DNA of 64,000 nucleotides, taken from NCBI GenBank assembly GCA_947561395.2, contig OX387182.1:52537283-52601282 (forward strand), read 5' to 3'. Made by a program: the position numbers and the translations under genes. The notes beneath the pieces were generated by a model. It saw only the letters and a program-made list of their open reading frames with translations, did no database searches and was not told the DNA's origin. This DNA is from Buxus sempervirens. Lineage: Eukaryota > Streptophyta > Magnoliopsida > Buxales > Buxaceae. Of this stretch, positions 46,001 through 61,000 are shown piece after piece (within the stretch, counting starts at the first letter, position 1; every line of letters begins with the position of its first letter).

Positions 46001-49000
46001 ACCTGTACATTTACAAAATTGGCAGAAAGAAATAGTAATAGAGGCTCTTCCTCTGTCAATCTTTTAGAGCTTTGAAAGAAACTTGTCGAGATCCTATTCA
46101 CGAAGAAGGATGTTCTCAATGTCCTCAATTCTTTCCTTGCAACCTCAAAATGATCACCCTTCGCATGTGTCAAGCAACTTCTGTTTTACATAATTATTGG
46201 CTTTCTGCATGTCAATTTTGCGTGAATGCCTGAAATTTCATGGTTTATGTCTGTCAATGTGCTAGTCAGTGATAAGCAAGCTAACTGAAAATGTAGCACT
46301 TGCTTATTCGGAACAACGTACAATATTATATATGTAATGTGTTGTGTCTTCCTCTTAAAACAACCTTTTTCAAGATGATAAAGGAACATGTCTTCTCCTC
46401 TATGAGGTGATTTATTGAAGTTACACAAGTTCATCACTTTGTTTCATTTTTTGAATCACTACAACTTGTTGTACTATATACATAAATCTCTGGATAATGC
46501 TAGAATAGTAGGTGTGAGACTTACTTTGGGGATGGTCTTATAAGAAATTGTCATTTCTCTTCATAGTTCATGATCTTCATTTTTCCGCCTTTTCCATCTG
46601 TCTTTATGTAGGAGTGCTATGAATTTGCACTAGTTCTATGTTTGAACTTTTCTGAAAGGCTCTGGTTAATGTTAGCCATTTTGCCCAATGTCCATAAAAT
46701 CTAACAATTTCCAAACTTACACCTCATTTTTATTATTTCTATTTTTGCAATTTCCAACTTATTTACTTATTTGGATGAAGAAGCTATCTTTTGGTGACTG
46801 AGACATTAGAGGTTGTTCAGCTAGTTTTTGCTTGATATATTAACTGCTATGATTGCAGATACAGAGTGGAAAACTTTTGACTTTCTCTTTTTGATTTATA
46901 CCCTTTTTTAAAATTTCTTTGTTACAAACTTATTCCGAAGACAGCTGTCTTTGGTTGCTGAGATATTATAGTATTTATTACGGCACAACTCTTTTCTACT
47001 TCATTTATTTGGTGTCCTTGTTGCAGATATGGGGCAGACATTGCCCGTGGTGTTACTGAACTTCATGCTGCAGGTGTCGTGTGTATGAATTTGAAGCCAT
47101 CCAACCTCCTTTTGGATGCAAGTGGTCGTGCGGTGGTTTCTGATTATGGGCTTCCAGCGATTCTGAAGAAACCTTCTTGCCGTAAGGCTCGATCAGCGCA
47201 AGAGGGTGATTCTTCTAGAACGCATTCCTGTATGGATTGTACCATGCTGAGTCCACATTACACAGCTCCAGAGGCATGGGAGCCACTTAAGAAGTCTTTA
47301 CATTTATTCTGGGATGACGCAATTGGTATATCTACAGAGTCAGATGCGTGGAGTTTTGGCTGTACACTAGTTGAAATGTGCACGGGTTCCATCCCGTATG
47401 TGGTGTAGCACTCCTTTTTTTTTATTATTTATTTTTAGTAAGTTATGGTACCTTAAATATAAGGTTTGGTCTGTATAAGATGTTGATATTTACTTTATAT
47501 TTTTGTGATTCAATCTTGACATTTGCAGTTGGTATGGCCTAAGTTCAGAGGAAATCTACCGGGCTGTTGTGAAGGCTCGAAGGTTGCCTCCACAGTATGC
47601 TAGTGTTGTAGGTGTTGGGCTACCTGGGGAATTGTGGAAGATGATTGGTGAATGCCTTCAGTTCAAGGCATCAAAAAGACCAACATTTCATGCTATGCTT
47701 ACAATATTTCTCCGTCATTTGCAAGGGATACCTCGAAGTCCTCCTGCAAGCCCTGATAAGTAAGAAATTTCACCTTTGACCTTGTCCTTCAGCTATTTTC
47801 TGTTTAGCAAAGTTTTCCCGTTATTATTTTGATCCTGCAAATATTTATTCTTTTGATTCCTTTTTAAAATTCTTAGTTGCTATAAGTCCTGGGAATAAGA
47901 CTTGGTGAGTAGCAAGTACTAGATATTCTGAAACAGGAAGTAACATCTGGATGCAATGTTGTTAGCTTTCACAATAAATTGTCTCATCTTCTGTTCATGA
48001 ATAAATCAAGCCATAAAATCTATGTACCTGATATAAAAGGATCCCCACCTAATTTAAACAATCACACAAATGTTTTTACCATCCAGCCACCAGCATTGAG
48101 CCACTGGGTTCTTTTCTTGCTTGTGATCTATGTTATTATTATTATTGTTTTTTGTTGTCCAGATATGTCATATGTGTCATGATTTTTATGTGGAAATACA
48201 GTGAATTTGCAAAATTTTCTGGAACAAATGCTACAGAACCATCTCCTACATCTGTTTTGGAGGTTTTTCAGGATAATCCTAACAATCTACATCGACTTGT
48301 ATCAGAGGGGGATCTGGATGCTGTTAGGTTAGTTGAGTCTTTTTCTGCATCCTAATTTGAAGAATGTTTGGACTGTGCCTAACCTTGCATTTCCCCTTTT
48401 TTGTTTGTATATGCAGAGATCTGCTCGCAAAAGCTGCATCAGGAAACAATAGCAGCTCAATATGTTCTTTATTAGAAGCACAGAATATTGATGGCCAAAC
48501 TGCTTTGCACTTGGCTTGTAGACGAGGTTGTGTAGAACTTGTCGAGGCAATTTTGGGGTACAAAGAGGCAGATGTGGATGTTCTGGACAAAGATGGGGAT
48601 CCTCCAATTGTTTTTGCTTTAGCAGCTGGATCCCCAGAATGTGTTCGTGTTCTGATCAGAAGATCTGCTAATGTCAGATCTAGACTGAGGGAAGGCTTCG
48701 GTCCTTCTCTGGCTCATGTTTGTGCCTACCATGGCCAACCAGATTGTATGCGTGTAAGTTCTCCATGGTCAATGTTATTTTCTGATTTTTTCTCCTTTAA
48801 TGATTCTGCCTTTCATTTTTTTTCTCTTCTGATTTTTTCAAACTCATATTTTGATGATCACAGGAGTTGCTGTTGGCAGGGGCTGATCCCAATGCAATAG
48901 ATGATGAAGGTGAATCTGTATTGCACAGAGCCATTGCCAAGAAATACACTGACTGTGCTATTGTAATATTGGAAAATGGAGGCTGCAGATCAATGGGTCT

Positions 49001-52000
49001 TTTGAATTCAAAAAATCGGACGTAAGAAATGATGCTATGCTTATTTATATTAAATTCTATTTAGCTTTGACGTTGGTCTCTGTCTTGGCTGATAAAATAT
49101 TTGGATGTGGTTGGGCCCAGCAACGTTATGAAACCTATAAAAAAAAGGGAATCTTGTATATCTATCCGTATAACCAATAACAATTTCAACTCCTATAAAT
49201 TATTGCTAGCAAATATATTCAGCATTCCTTTTTTTTTATCAGTAATCAAGAAATATATCTATATATATATATATATATATATATTATAAGGAAAAGAAAA
49301 CATGATTTGTAGGTTCACAGATTGTGCACCTAGGAATACAATGCTGAGGAGCAAGCCTGATCTAAGAAACAGATGGATATCCCCACCCACTCCCCTCCCT
49401 AATCTGAAAATCTATTACACACATGAATTCTTGTAAAGGGATATTATCCACCAAGTGTTGAACTGATAGACAAGTATGAATTAACCTTAGAACTTTTTTC
49501 TTCAAACATGCCACATTCCCCTCTGCGTTCCTAAATATTCTTGGGTACCTTTCTCCCTATATCACCCACGAAATGGCTGCAGGAGTAATGTTCCAAATCA
49601 TCTTCTTACAAGAACTTTCTTTCATCTGTCCCCATGCCTCTAGGAGCTTTCTAAATTTTTCTGCTTGCACCCAAGGTATCCCAATCCTTACAAGGATCAA
49701 ATTCCATAAGCTTCTTGTCTCTTTACAATCTACATGTTCTACAGATTCTTCATCCACCTTGCACATAATGCATCTGTTTGGTAATTGCCATCCTCTACTC
49801 TTGAGGTGATTTACTGTTAGTATCTTATCAAGAGCTGCAGCCCAAATGAAGAAAGACATGTTATTGAATAAAATATATTCAGTATTCTTTGTGGAGGAAG
49901 AAGGAATTATAGCTCTTTTTTTTTGTCTTAACAACTTTTATACTGTCTATTTACTTGAAGGAGTTATTCTAGCATTTTATACTGTCTGTTTACTTGAAGG
50001 AGTTATTTTAGCATATGTGAGATCTGGGACTCAGGCACATTATGGTTTTATGAATTTCTTTTGTAATGGTTAATTGGTTACACAGATTTATTCTTCTGTA
50101 ATGTTTGTTTCATTCCTTGCATCCCTTTACTCCCCTACCCCCTCTATAGTAGGCAATCTCATATCTATAATTATATCTATATCTATGTTGCTATCATTCT
50201 TTAAAAGAAGATGGTACAGTATTAGCTATTTGAGAATGAAATGTTTATTTCATGTCTGTGAGCATTGAGTTGGAAAATGACACTAATGGTGACATTTTGT
50301 TGTGCTGTGGTTCAATATTTTTGGTTTCACAATTTATACTTTGAGTTTTTTTTTGGTGGTGTGATATAAACATTTTTCACTTTTCAAGAAAATAATGTTA
50401 AAAAATGTGGGAAATTTTCAGTAAATGTTGGTAAGGACCTGTTTTACATATTTGCAACTCAAAATAAACATAATAATGTGTTAAAAAAGGTTTAGAGCCT
50501 AACTTATTTCAGTGATTTATGCGCTATCTTGATCACTATCTTTTCTCATTTGACTGCATTTGGAATATCAAGTTTGATGGTTTAAATGTGGTTGCTTCTT
50601 CTAAAGGAAAAACCTTTGTATTTGAATTTGTATAGACGGACAAGAGCAGTCATGAAGAAAATGGCAACACATGGGGAAAAGGAGCTGGAATTAACTTTTG
50701 TTAGCCTATTCTACATTATTCTTGGTTATAACATCATAGAGAAACCAAAGAACATACTGGGAATTAGAACACTAAGTAAATGAATGCTAAATATCTCCTG
50801 ACAATACTCCTCCTAAGGTGGCACTTATGTGCCTAATATATAACCAAGTTGCTTCGAAGGTGATTGAGATCTAGCAACTGCCTTAGATGTGAAACTGGTT
50901 CATCAGTTCTAAAATTGGTGTAAAATCTGGTTTTTTCTGAAGTCCTAACAACCAATCGTGATGGGTTTGTTCTATCGTGAATCAGTCATGCTGAACAGTT
51001 TGTTAAAGGCTGTCGCCTAGCCAACTGGGCATCTTTCCGAAAACCTAAGTAATGGTTGCCAAGGCCAGTGTTTCCTAGGCAATTGCATATGACATTTTTT
51101 CCCTTTTTCTAATATAAATTTGTATATATATATATATAGATATATATTGTATTGTGGACTGAAAATATAAACAGAAAAAAGAAAAAAAAGTTGAGAGAAG
51201 AAAAGCAAAAACTATTTTGGTGTCTCTTCCCCACTCTGATATCAAGTTTCAAACTGTCGAAGATTTTTGTACAGAAGAAGAAAAAGATAGAGGATGAAAT
51301 GTGAAAAGAGAGGATGGTAAATCTTGGAGACCAATCAATAAACATTTTCTGGATATCACACTCTGTTTATATATTTTGGTGTCTCTACCCCACTCTGATA
51401 TGTGTGTGTGCGTGGGTGTATATATTCAATATCATTAGTTTTTAACAGTAATAATATCCATGCTTCTACTTTCTAGCATTATTCTTTAGTTGCATTGGGA
51501 CTAAGGTATTTCAGGGTGGATACTTGGTTTGGTATTGATATTGCTTAAGCTAATATCTCTTTGCATTGATTTGAGCAAAATTTTGTTGTTTCACTTGTTC
51601 GTCATTCAAGTTGACATGTTAGTAATTTATCTGTTTGAAGCGGAACTGAAATTTAGATCATTAGTTCTTGGCTTATCGAATTGGAAATTTAAATCTCCTT
51701 CAAAGTGTGTAAAGAAAATTTCTTTTTTCTAATAACCAACAGGTCATCATTGTTCTCGGTCTCTTCTCTTTCTGAACTAAAGATTTTAACCATTTTGATG
51801 TCACAGCCCTTTGCACATGTGTGTAGAAACGTGGAATGTGGCTGTTGTAAGGAGTTGGGTGGAAGTTGCATCTATAGAAGAGATTGCTGAAGCAATTGAA
51901 AAACGAAGTCCAGTTGGAACTGCATTGTGTATGGCGGCTGCTTTGAAGAAAGATCATGAAACTGGTAAACTAGATTGTTGGCACTTGATGTTTAATTTAA

Positions 52001-55000
52001 TGTTAACTGGATATTTAATTAACACCATCCTTGAATAATTCAAAATATGGTTAGAAAATTTTGAAGTTTTCATCTGTGTTTCGAAATTCCATTTTGAAGG
52101 AGTTGATTTCTTTATTCAATTAGCTCTTTGAGTTTACTTGGATATTTGAGTTCTTAGGTGGTGGTTTGTCTCATCTTTTGAAGTGAATAAACAGAATATT
52201 GGAAGGCTGTTTAATGCAGGTCTATCTTTGCTAGCATGTTTAACATTGATGCACTGAAAAGCTAGTGCAGGATGCATTGCTGTACTATTATAGCAAAGCA
52301 CATAGATTATTCCTATTTTTCACACTCTTAGAATATGTGCTGATTAAAACTCTGACATGCGCTTTGTTAAGTAGATAGATAGCATTAATGATCTTACTCT
52401 TTTTTTTTTTGTATAAAGTTTGCTGTTATTTACTTGCTTTCTCTCTCTCATAATATGAATATATGCATTAACATATGTATGGCTGGAAGGATGATTGAGA
52501 AGCAACATCTATGCTAGTCCCTAATAATATTTGATAGACCCAAACCTCGAACCTCTGATTGAATTGAAACCTAGGAAGCAACTGCTAATAGAATGGACTC
52601 CACCACATACTCAATGCTACCCCGCTTGTCTTGGAATAATATGCGGCTCCTCTCTAACCAAATATGCCACACCACCGCATAGAATACTAAATTGTAAAGT
52701 GGCCTCTCCTCGCTAGTCTCCTGATCCGCCATTGATCAACCAACTCTTTGACAGATCTAGGCATAACCCATGAAACTCCAATCATAGTAGCCTCGTCCAG
52801 ATGGCCCAAGAAAACTGGCACTGCAAGAAGACGTGGTCAATGCTTTCCCTTGCCTCCATACACAACATGCAAACACGTGGAGATAAAACCATCTTCTTTC
52901 ACCTTATCTGAATGCAATCAGCCCTGTTGATCCTATAGAGGAGCACAGTCCATATAAATGCCTTAATGTTAGGAGATAATCTAGGCTTCCATAAATGAGA
53001 CAGAAAATGGAGGTAGAGAATCACACCCGCATGGATGAAAGATAGTGAAAAAGGATTTGCAAGAAAATGAACTAGAAGGGGATGGAGACGAAACAAAAAT
53101 GAAAGGGTTATTTCATGTTTATGTTGTCTTTAGTTGATTAGAGACTAAGCCTTCATAATTTCCATTCATTGCAAACAAATCAATAAAAGTAAGCTTAAGA
53201 AGGACCTCAATCATGTTAAAAGTCGAAGATGGACCCAAATAAAAAAAAAGGAGGACATAATTTTTCAAAGATATACAAAGTTTACTGCCAATTGATGCAT
53301 AATAATCAGGAATACTTCACCCTACGATAATCCTACAAATTTTTTAGAATACATGCAAGTCCTTCAAATAGTTATAAATGGTTTACATGGTTCTGATAAT
53401 TAAGTGGTCCATTTTGATGATGTTGTCAAAAGTGGTTCACCCAAATGGTCGGATCAAATCTGAAATTTGTCGGAGTAAAATATTTGCTGGTGACAAAGAG
53501 GAATAAAAGAACTGCAATATGATGGCTTTGTCAAATGTGCTTTTGTTTTCTTCTTAACTTGAAGGTGAATAAATTGCTAGGTAAAGTCATAGGTTGGTAG
53601 AAATGCCAAATCCCTTGTCATTAAAATCCTAAATATTAATCCCTAACAAGGCTGATCGCAAATCTTATTCAAAATATTGGGATAAACAAAACATGAGCAG
53701 TTGGCCATCTGCATTTGGGTTGGTATTTGATTGACTGGTGCATTTGAATTTCTTTTTTCTTCAATGTTTTCAATAGGTTGTCAAACAATGATGGTTTAGT
53801 TGGACGAGACACCGTTGCTGCTCCCATCCAAATTATTGGATTCTATATTTGTGTTGATTCTATTTATTAGATTGCTATTCTGCTTCTCCATGAATGTTCC
53901 GTAAATGTGTTTGTTTGTGGAAAGCTAAGTTGCTCTTAATGTATTTATATGTTGATCTCATCTTCTCCAAGAATGTTCTGTTCATTCATGGATTGTAACT
54001 TCAAAATTAGTTTTTAGAATTCAAAGATAATGCAATTAGGAATTGCTAATTGTATCATGCTAGTGCATTGGATGGCTGGGCCATGAACTCAATATTTGCC
54101 ATAGATGCTGATCAAAGATCATTGGCAGGAGATTTGTGGAGATTGATGACAAGAGATCTGAGTTTAATCATTGGAAGGAGGATGCTATTGAATGGCTCAA
54201 AATCTATTGTTCAATTTTTTTGGTCAGTAAAAGGAATTATATTTCCAAATTAAAATTCTTTCATGGATCGTTTCCCCTCAAAAGGGGCATGAAATAACAC
54301 CAAAATAAACAAAACCGCACCTCCAGCCAGAAGGCCTAAAAAGCTGTTCCACTCCTACTTCCATATTTATCCTCTGCCTTCCCTTCATAGTCATCTCACA
54401 GGAAGGAATGCCAATAAACATATAACTTCTGCTACCAACCAAGGGACAACAGTGATCATGGCATGTTGCACCTATGATCCAAAGCTAGATCGTTGGATTT
54501 TTAATTGAACACATATTCAATAGAGTGCTCTCATCTGCCAATGTAATTGATAATCGCCCTGCTAATTTGGGATCCAAGAGAACTTATAGTCTCTGTATTT
54601 GAGAAAATATAGGGTGTTTTGGTACTATATCTGGCATTAGAAACCATTTTTATTTTTGTATATTTCATATAATGATTATATAATCTAGCATTTGATAGCA
54701 CCTTATTGTAGGTGATGAATTATTCCTATCAATGGATTGAGTGATATTCGTCCATTCTTCTGGCTTGATCAAATGAGATTGTCTAAATCAACAAGCTTCC
54801 GCATTAAGTAGTGAATTAGAAAGCAATTTCTGTGGACTGCACTCTTTTATAGGATTAACATGGCTGATTGGATTCAAAGGAGGTGGAAGATGATGGTTTT
54901 ATCTTCTCATGTTTGTATATTGTGCATAGAAGCAGGGGAAGGCATTGACCACATATTCTTAGAGTGGTAGTTTGCTTCGTCATTTGGGCATGTCTACTTT

Positions 55001-58000
55001 TGATGATTGGGGTTTCATGGATTATGCCAGACTCGATCATTTATCCTTTTGATTAGTGGAGGATCAGAGGCCTAGGAAAGAGAGGGGCATATTATGTATA
55101 GCTTTGTATTTCATTATGTGGTGTGGCATATCTGGTTAGAGAGGAACCGCAGAATACTCCAAGATACGAGAGGGACTTTTGAGCAGGTGGTAGAGTCCAT
55201 TCTGGTGGCCATAGCATCTTGGGTGTCAGTCCAGAGAGTGCAGCAGGTTGGGCATTTCAGAAATTATTAGGGACTGGCATGGACGGTGTTTTTCATCTTC
55301 ACAATATGCTATTTCTATTAGTTAGATTTTGGGTATCTCTTAGGCGACTATGGCAATCAGTGTGGAGGTTATGTGCTATATGTGTTTTATCGTTTGAGTA
55401 TTTACAGTCTCATTTGTGGTCCCCATATCTCATGGGCCCACTTGTTTGTATTGTAAATTCTCTAATCTTTATAGATAATACTTCATTATCCAATTAAAAA
55501 AAAAAGAAGAAAGCAATTAAACGAAGACCAATCTCCCATGGAGGTTGGAAATTTGGAATTGGATACCTGTTTTATATTTTACTATATGTTAACTGATAAT
55601 TGAAGGTGTTGCATGAAGTAGTGGCAGTGTTGAAAACATGAAAATCCTCTGGCAAAAATAAGGTTTTACCAATGACCTATCTGGAAATAAGTCTTTTCTG
55701 TTGCAAGGATTTTCTATTTTCTTTTACCATTCCCCTCTAGTTACATCTGTAATTATACTATTTGATTTTATATTTATAATCCTCGTAGAGGGCAGAGAAT
55801 TGGTGAGGATATTGCTTGCTGCTGGAGCAGATCCTTCTGCCCAGGATTCACCGCATAAACGGACTGCTTTGCATATAGCTGCCATGGTGAATGATGTTGA
55901 GTTAGTCAAGGTAGGTAACATGGGTTCCTAATGTGATATTTTTAACAGTTCTGAATTCCTGTTGCGTGATGCATTTAACTAGTTCAATGACACGAATAAA
56001 GCCTATTTGGTGCCTTCATTTTTCCCTAGGTTCAGTTTATAATAACAGCTGCTTTGCATTTTTCAAATAGATTATTCTTGATGCTGGAGTTGACGTGAAC
56101 ATCAGGAATGATCACAATATGATACCTCTTCATGTGGCATTGGCCAGAGGTGCAAAATCTTGTGTTGGCTTGCTATTAGCTGCTGGAGCAAATTGTAATT
56201 TACAGGTTAGGCATCCTTATCTTTCCTTTTTTTTTCCTCGATACCAAAATTCAGTTTTTTTTTCTCCCTCAAATTAATTCTTTATCTTTTTTCTAATGTT
56301 TAATTGGTAAGTAGATAGTAGTTAATCCTTATATGTTCCAAATTTCCTATATTTGACTAGTTCTCATCTGTTAGTATTTTGTTTATATTAAAAAGAGTCA
56401 TGTCTGTTCAGTCACAGTATTAAGACTTTCCAGTAGTTGGAAATGCAGTACCTTTCGCATCCGTTTGCTTTTATTTCAGTGATTTCAAGCTAACATTGGT
56501 GATAGTTTGAGCTACTTCTAGAGGTCATTAGATGAGACATTTTCCTCATCATAGTTGTCATAATGGCTATGCAGAATAGTGCAATATGCATGCTTACTGC
56601 CTAGGTGATTAGGTGCTAACCTGAGTAAATTTATGTAAGTATGTTGAGTTAGTACTAACAATAATATATAAGGGATAGACTAATATTTTTGTGTATTATT
56701 AAGGGTTGTACTAATATTTTGGTGAAGAATAATGATGAATTAAACTAATATGGTTATATATTTAATTAGTGATATTACTTAATTTACATAACTGTATTAG
56801 TAATAACTGATAAGTAAATCTTCATTGTGTGTCGAAGTTTAATATAATTGTATATTACATAAATTTATTTATTATGAAACAAAACCATGTTACTATCTCC
56901 TTGTGCCTGTTGTTTATCTCCATCTCCGAAAGTTTTCAACATGTATTTCTCATCAAACATCATATCTCGACTGTCACCATCTTGTATTTTTTCTGAATCT
57001 CAAAGCTCACCCCTTTCTCATACCCGAGAACGATGCATTTCTGAACTTCAGATCAAGCTTTATCCTTTGCTCACTTGGTATGTGAGTGTAAGCAGGACAC
57101 CTGAATGCCCTCATCCTGGAGTAGCCTATCTCCCTTATTGTCGATACCTCTTCGGCAACATTCCTACAAGTATTGCTCTAGGTAATATGATGTAACATAG
57201 CATGTCATGTTCACTGCCTCAACCCAGAAATTCTTAGGCATGTCTGCATTTAGTCTGAGACACCTCACCCTCTCTAAAATGTTTTTGTTCATCCTTTCTA
57301 CTATGCCATTTTGCTATGACAGTCTTGCACTGTGAAGTACCTTCTAATCACATGTTCCTCACAGAATTTCAAGAATTTTGCTTCCTTGCACTCGAAACCC
57401 TTATTTGTCCTGAGTCACTTGATCCGCATCCTCTTCTGGTTCTCCACTTCTGCCTTCAATAGTCTAAACTTAGTAAATCTTTTAGACATGTGCTTTATGA
57501 AGTAAACTGAGATCTTCCTGAAGTATTCATCAATAAAGCTCACAAAATACCAAGCTACTCCCTTTGATTGGACTGTTACTGGCCCCAAAACATCCAAATG
57601 TACATAGTTAAGAACATCTTCACTCTTGTGTGAGCCAATTTAAACCGATCTACACTGCTTTCCTATAACACAGTACTTGCAGAAGCCCAGATTACATGAT
57701 TTAACCTCCTCCAAAAGATTCCTTTTATGAAGTTCCGTCATGGCTCTCTCAGTCATATGCCTCAACGTCATACGCTACAAAAGTGTCACCCTCATTGAAT
57801 TTTGCAGATGTCATTGTTGCAACTCCACCTACCATTGTACTCTCCCAACAAGTTTGTAGATGTTGCTTGCAACCTTTTGCCCCTTTATCAAAGCCATGAG
57901 CTCCTTGGTCAGCTTCAAAACTCTACCTCCAGACTTGTATCTGCACCCGTTAGAGTCTAAGGCTGTGTTTGGAACCCTAGATTTGGGGAGAAAAGAAAAG

Positions 58001-61000
58001 AAAATGCTAAAATTTTCTTTTCTCTTGTTTGGTTTCAATGAAGGAAAATGAGATTTTCTCTCCAAATTCTCTCCCTTTTTCTCCAATGTAATAAATTCTC
58101 TCTCAAACAAAAGGAAATTCACCATCACTTATCACTATTCACACCACCCACCCACCCCACTACTAGCACCATCCACCACCACCACAACCCACCACCCACT
58201 ATCGCCCGCCGCCACCACCAACCACCACTACCCATCACCACCACCATTTGCCACCACCTGCCACCAACACCCACCACCACCCGCCGCCGACTGCCACCAC
58301 CCACCGCCACCCGGCACCACCGCCCACCACCACCACCAGCGCCGCCGTCGTCACTGCCACCCCACCAACCCTACCAGCACCCACCCACTCTCACTCGCCC
58401 ACCACCCCAATCCATCATCTTACTAAAATATATTTTTCTTTTCTTCTCATTTCTCATCTCATCCAAACATTGAAAAAGAAAAGAAAATCAGTATTTTTCT
58501 TTTCTCCTCTTCTTTTCTTTTCCTTTTTATCTTTCTTTTCTTTTCTCCCCAAATCCGAGGCTCCAAACACAACCTAAGGTTCCCAATGAAATCAGATTCT
58601 CCTTCAGATCTGAAACACGTCTTACATCACCCAACGTCCTCACAACTCCAGCAAACATTTTTATCTTGATTGTGCCCATTCGAATAGCTTGGCACGAAGC
58701 ATCATTCCCTATCGAAACAATTTCACAATTTTCTGATCTGTAGGTCTTGAACAAATCCTTGTGTGCAAACATGTGAAAAAAACATCCAAAATCTAAGATA
58801 CAAGAATCCACAAATCTGTCCATCATTGATGAAACTGACAGTATATTACCATCGGCAGAATTTGAGCCTTCTTCCACTACATTTGCTGAGTTTGAGGCGT
58901 TCTCCTTCTCCCTTTTCCCCTTATCATTCTTTCTCTCCATTTTTTTTTCTTTGATGAGTAATGAAAGTATATTAGATTAAGAAGGATATCCTTCTCTCTT
59001 TGGACAATTCTTCTTCATATATCTCTTCTCATGACACTTAAAACATTCTATATGCTTTATCTTTGCCCTTTATTTCAATCTAGGATTTCCCTTCTCAGAC
59101 CTTTCCTTCTCCTTTTTCCTTCCACAATCCTAATTTCACTTTTCCACAAGCCCCTCACCTTAAGAACTCTCATCGCTATCTCTGATTATATTATTCCAGG
59201 AGAGCTGCAATGACTTCCTCTGTTTCCAGAGTTTCTTTTCCCCGAGGTAAGGTTATAACTAGATTTTTGTAAGGATTAGAAGCATTATTGTCTTATCTTC
59301 TTTGTCGAACTTCACATGAATCTTCAACAGATTACCTTTGATTTGATTAAATATATTGATGTGCCTTGTAGAAAAAGTTTTGTACCATGTTATGGACAAG
59401 GAGTCTCCTGAAGGCATCTGGGCTAAGTTGGAGAGTCGGTGTATGTCCAAATCTTTAACAAGCAAGTTGTATCTTAAGCAAAAGTTATACAAGCTTAGAA
59501 TGGCAGAAAAAAAGTGACAAAAAAAATGGAGTTTTTAGAGGTTTTGGAAACAAAGGAAGGGAAGAGAGAATTAGAGAAATATCCTTTAAATATGGCGACA
59601 TTTTTCAGACCCTTTTAGGTGCAAAACTTAGAAGGTTTTCGAGCACATTAAATTTCTGCCTGCCAAGTCACCAAAATTTTTGCAACATGGTGTAAGAAAG
59701 ATTTTCCCCAAAGTTTCATGTTGTGCCCCCCTTAAATAGAAAAATTTTGATTGCATGTCGTGATGTGTCATCAAATTTTAAAATACTGGGTAACAGCAAC
59801 TATAGTCGAGGATTTCCTCTACCTGTTCACATGCAATGGAGTCAGCTCGTAGTTTGTTCCTATTTCTAATTATTCTAATTGTTAAGAAATTACTGAATAC
59901 GTGGAAAAAGAAACTGTCCCTTTGCAGAGCTAAAACCCATTGTTTCCCCTTTTGTCCTCCTATTTTAAAGCAACATCACACAAAATAGCACAGGTTTATA
60001 GACCCATAACATTTAACCATCCACTTCATTCACCAATGTATGCCTTCTATCTTTGATAAATGTTGAAATCCACAAAAATAGTTTTCTTACATTTGTTTCA
60101 CAGTAAATCATTTTGGCCTATTCTTTTAGCCTATTCTAAATGAGCCCAAAAGCCGCTAGATTCAAACCTGATGATTCAGTACTATTGGCTTCTACAATCC
60201 AATCAGTTCCCTCTCTCTTAAGCAAAATAAAGTTGGGGATGGAGCCACATCTGAAAATTTGGACGGATGAATTTCTTAAAAGCAATCCTTCCCTCAAAAT
60301 CAAATGTCTTTTTTTCTCACTTGTATGTCTTCTTCATAGATCCTGTTCACACCTCCATTTTTCCTACCTGCTCCATTGCTTGTAATAAACTAGTTGCATC
60401 ACATACTACTATCTCTAACAGCTACAGCAACTAACTTTGGCAGCTACAATATGAAGCATTACCATTTTTATGGCATAGCTGGCCTAATTTTGTAAAATTT
60501 GGTTGATTAAGTCAGAAAAGTTAGCAAAGAAGAAGCATAGTCATCTAAGTAGATGTAGCTCAATCAATGATTGTAATGTCGTTGGTACACTTTTATGTTG
60601 TTTGATATAATTTTGATACAAAAATCATATAGATGCATCGTTTTTGGGTTATCGAGTTAAAATATAATATATTGGTTCTAACTAACTAACTTATTGCCTA
60701 GCATATAACTATAATGTTAATATATGACTTTTAAAAAAATGTAACACAATTAGCACTGTCTGATTAAATAAACTAAAGCAGTGTTTGCTTACTGGCAAAA
60801 TTTTGCTGAAACTGGTGGGTTTCAAATCAGAACCCTCAATTCAGATCTCCCCCAAAATCCCAATCCAACCCATTGTTTCAATTGGCTGGAGTGGTATGCT
60901 GCTTGATGTTGGTTGAAAACAATTCTAAATTGATGAAATGCCACATATTTCATCACTTTTATTAGATTCCACATGACACAAGTGGCATGCTGTGCTGAAT

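Larger units (their letters stand above)
56890..59520 (-). mobile_element. Ty1/copia retrotransposon fossil, internal fragment
   Basis: On the minus strand, from high to low coordinate: a gag-like part (about 59260-59490), a zinc-knuckle region (near 59020-59050), the pre-integrase region (about 58590-58850 and 57830-57950), the integrase core (about 57415-57600) and a piece following it (about 56890-57190). The order is that of copia gag-pol. It is broken, with multiple breaks, no LTRs are seen, and a MITE has inserted in it. An old, non-functional fossil. Confidence 0.85.

Noticed and set aside
43018-47026. A nested gene in KEG intron 1
   Set aside because: The frames in the intron (43493-43894, 44611-44883, 46186-46437, all minus strand) have no recognisable domain or splice structure.
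58048-58577. Proline/histidine-rich open frames suggesting an extensin-like gene
   Set aside because: They come from the CCACC minisatellite in the MITE, are open in more than one frame, and lack a signal peptide.
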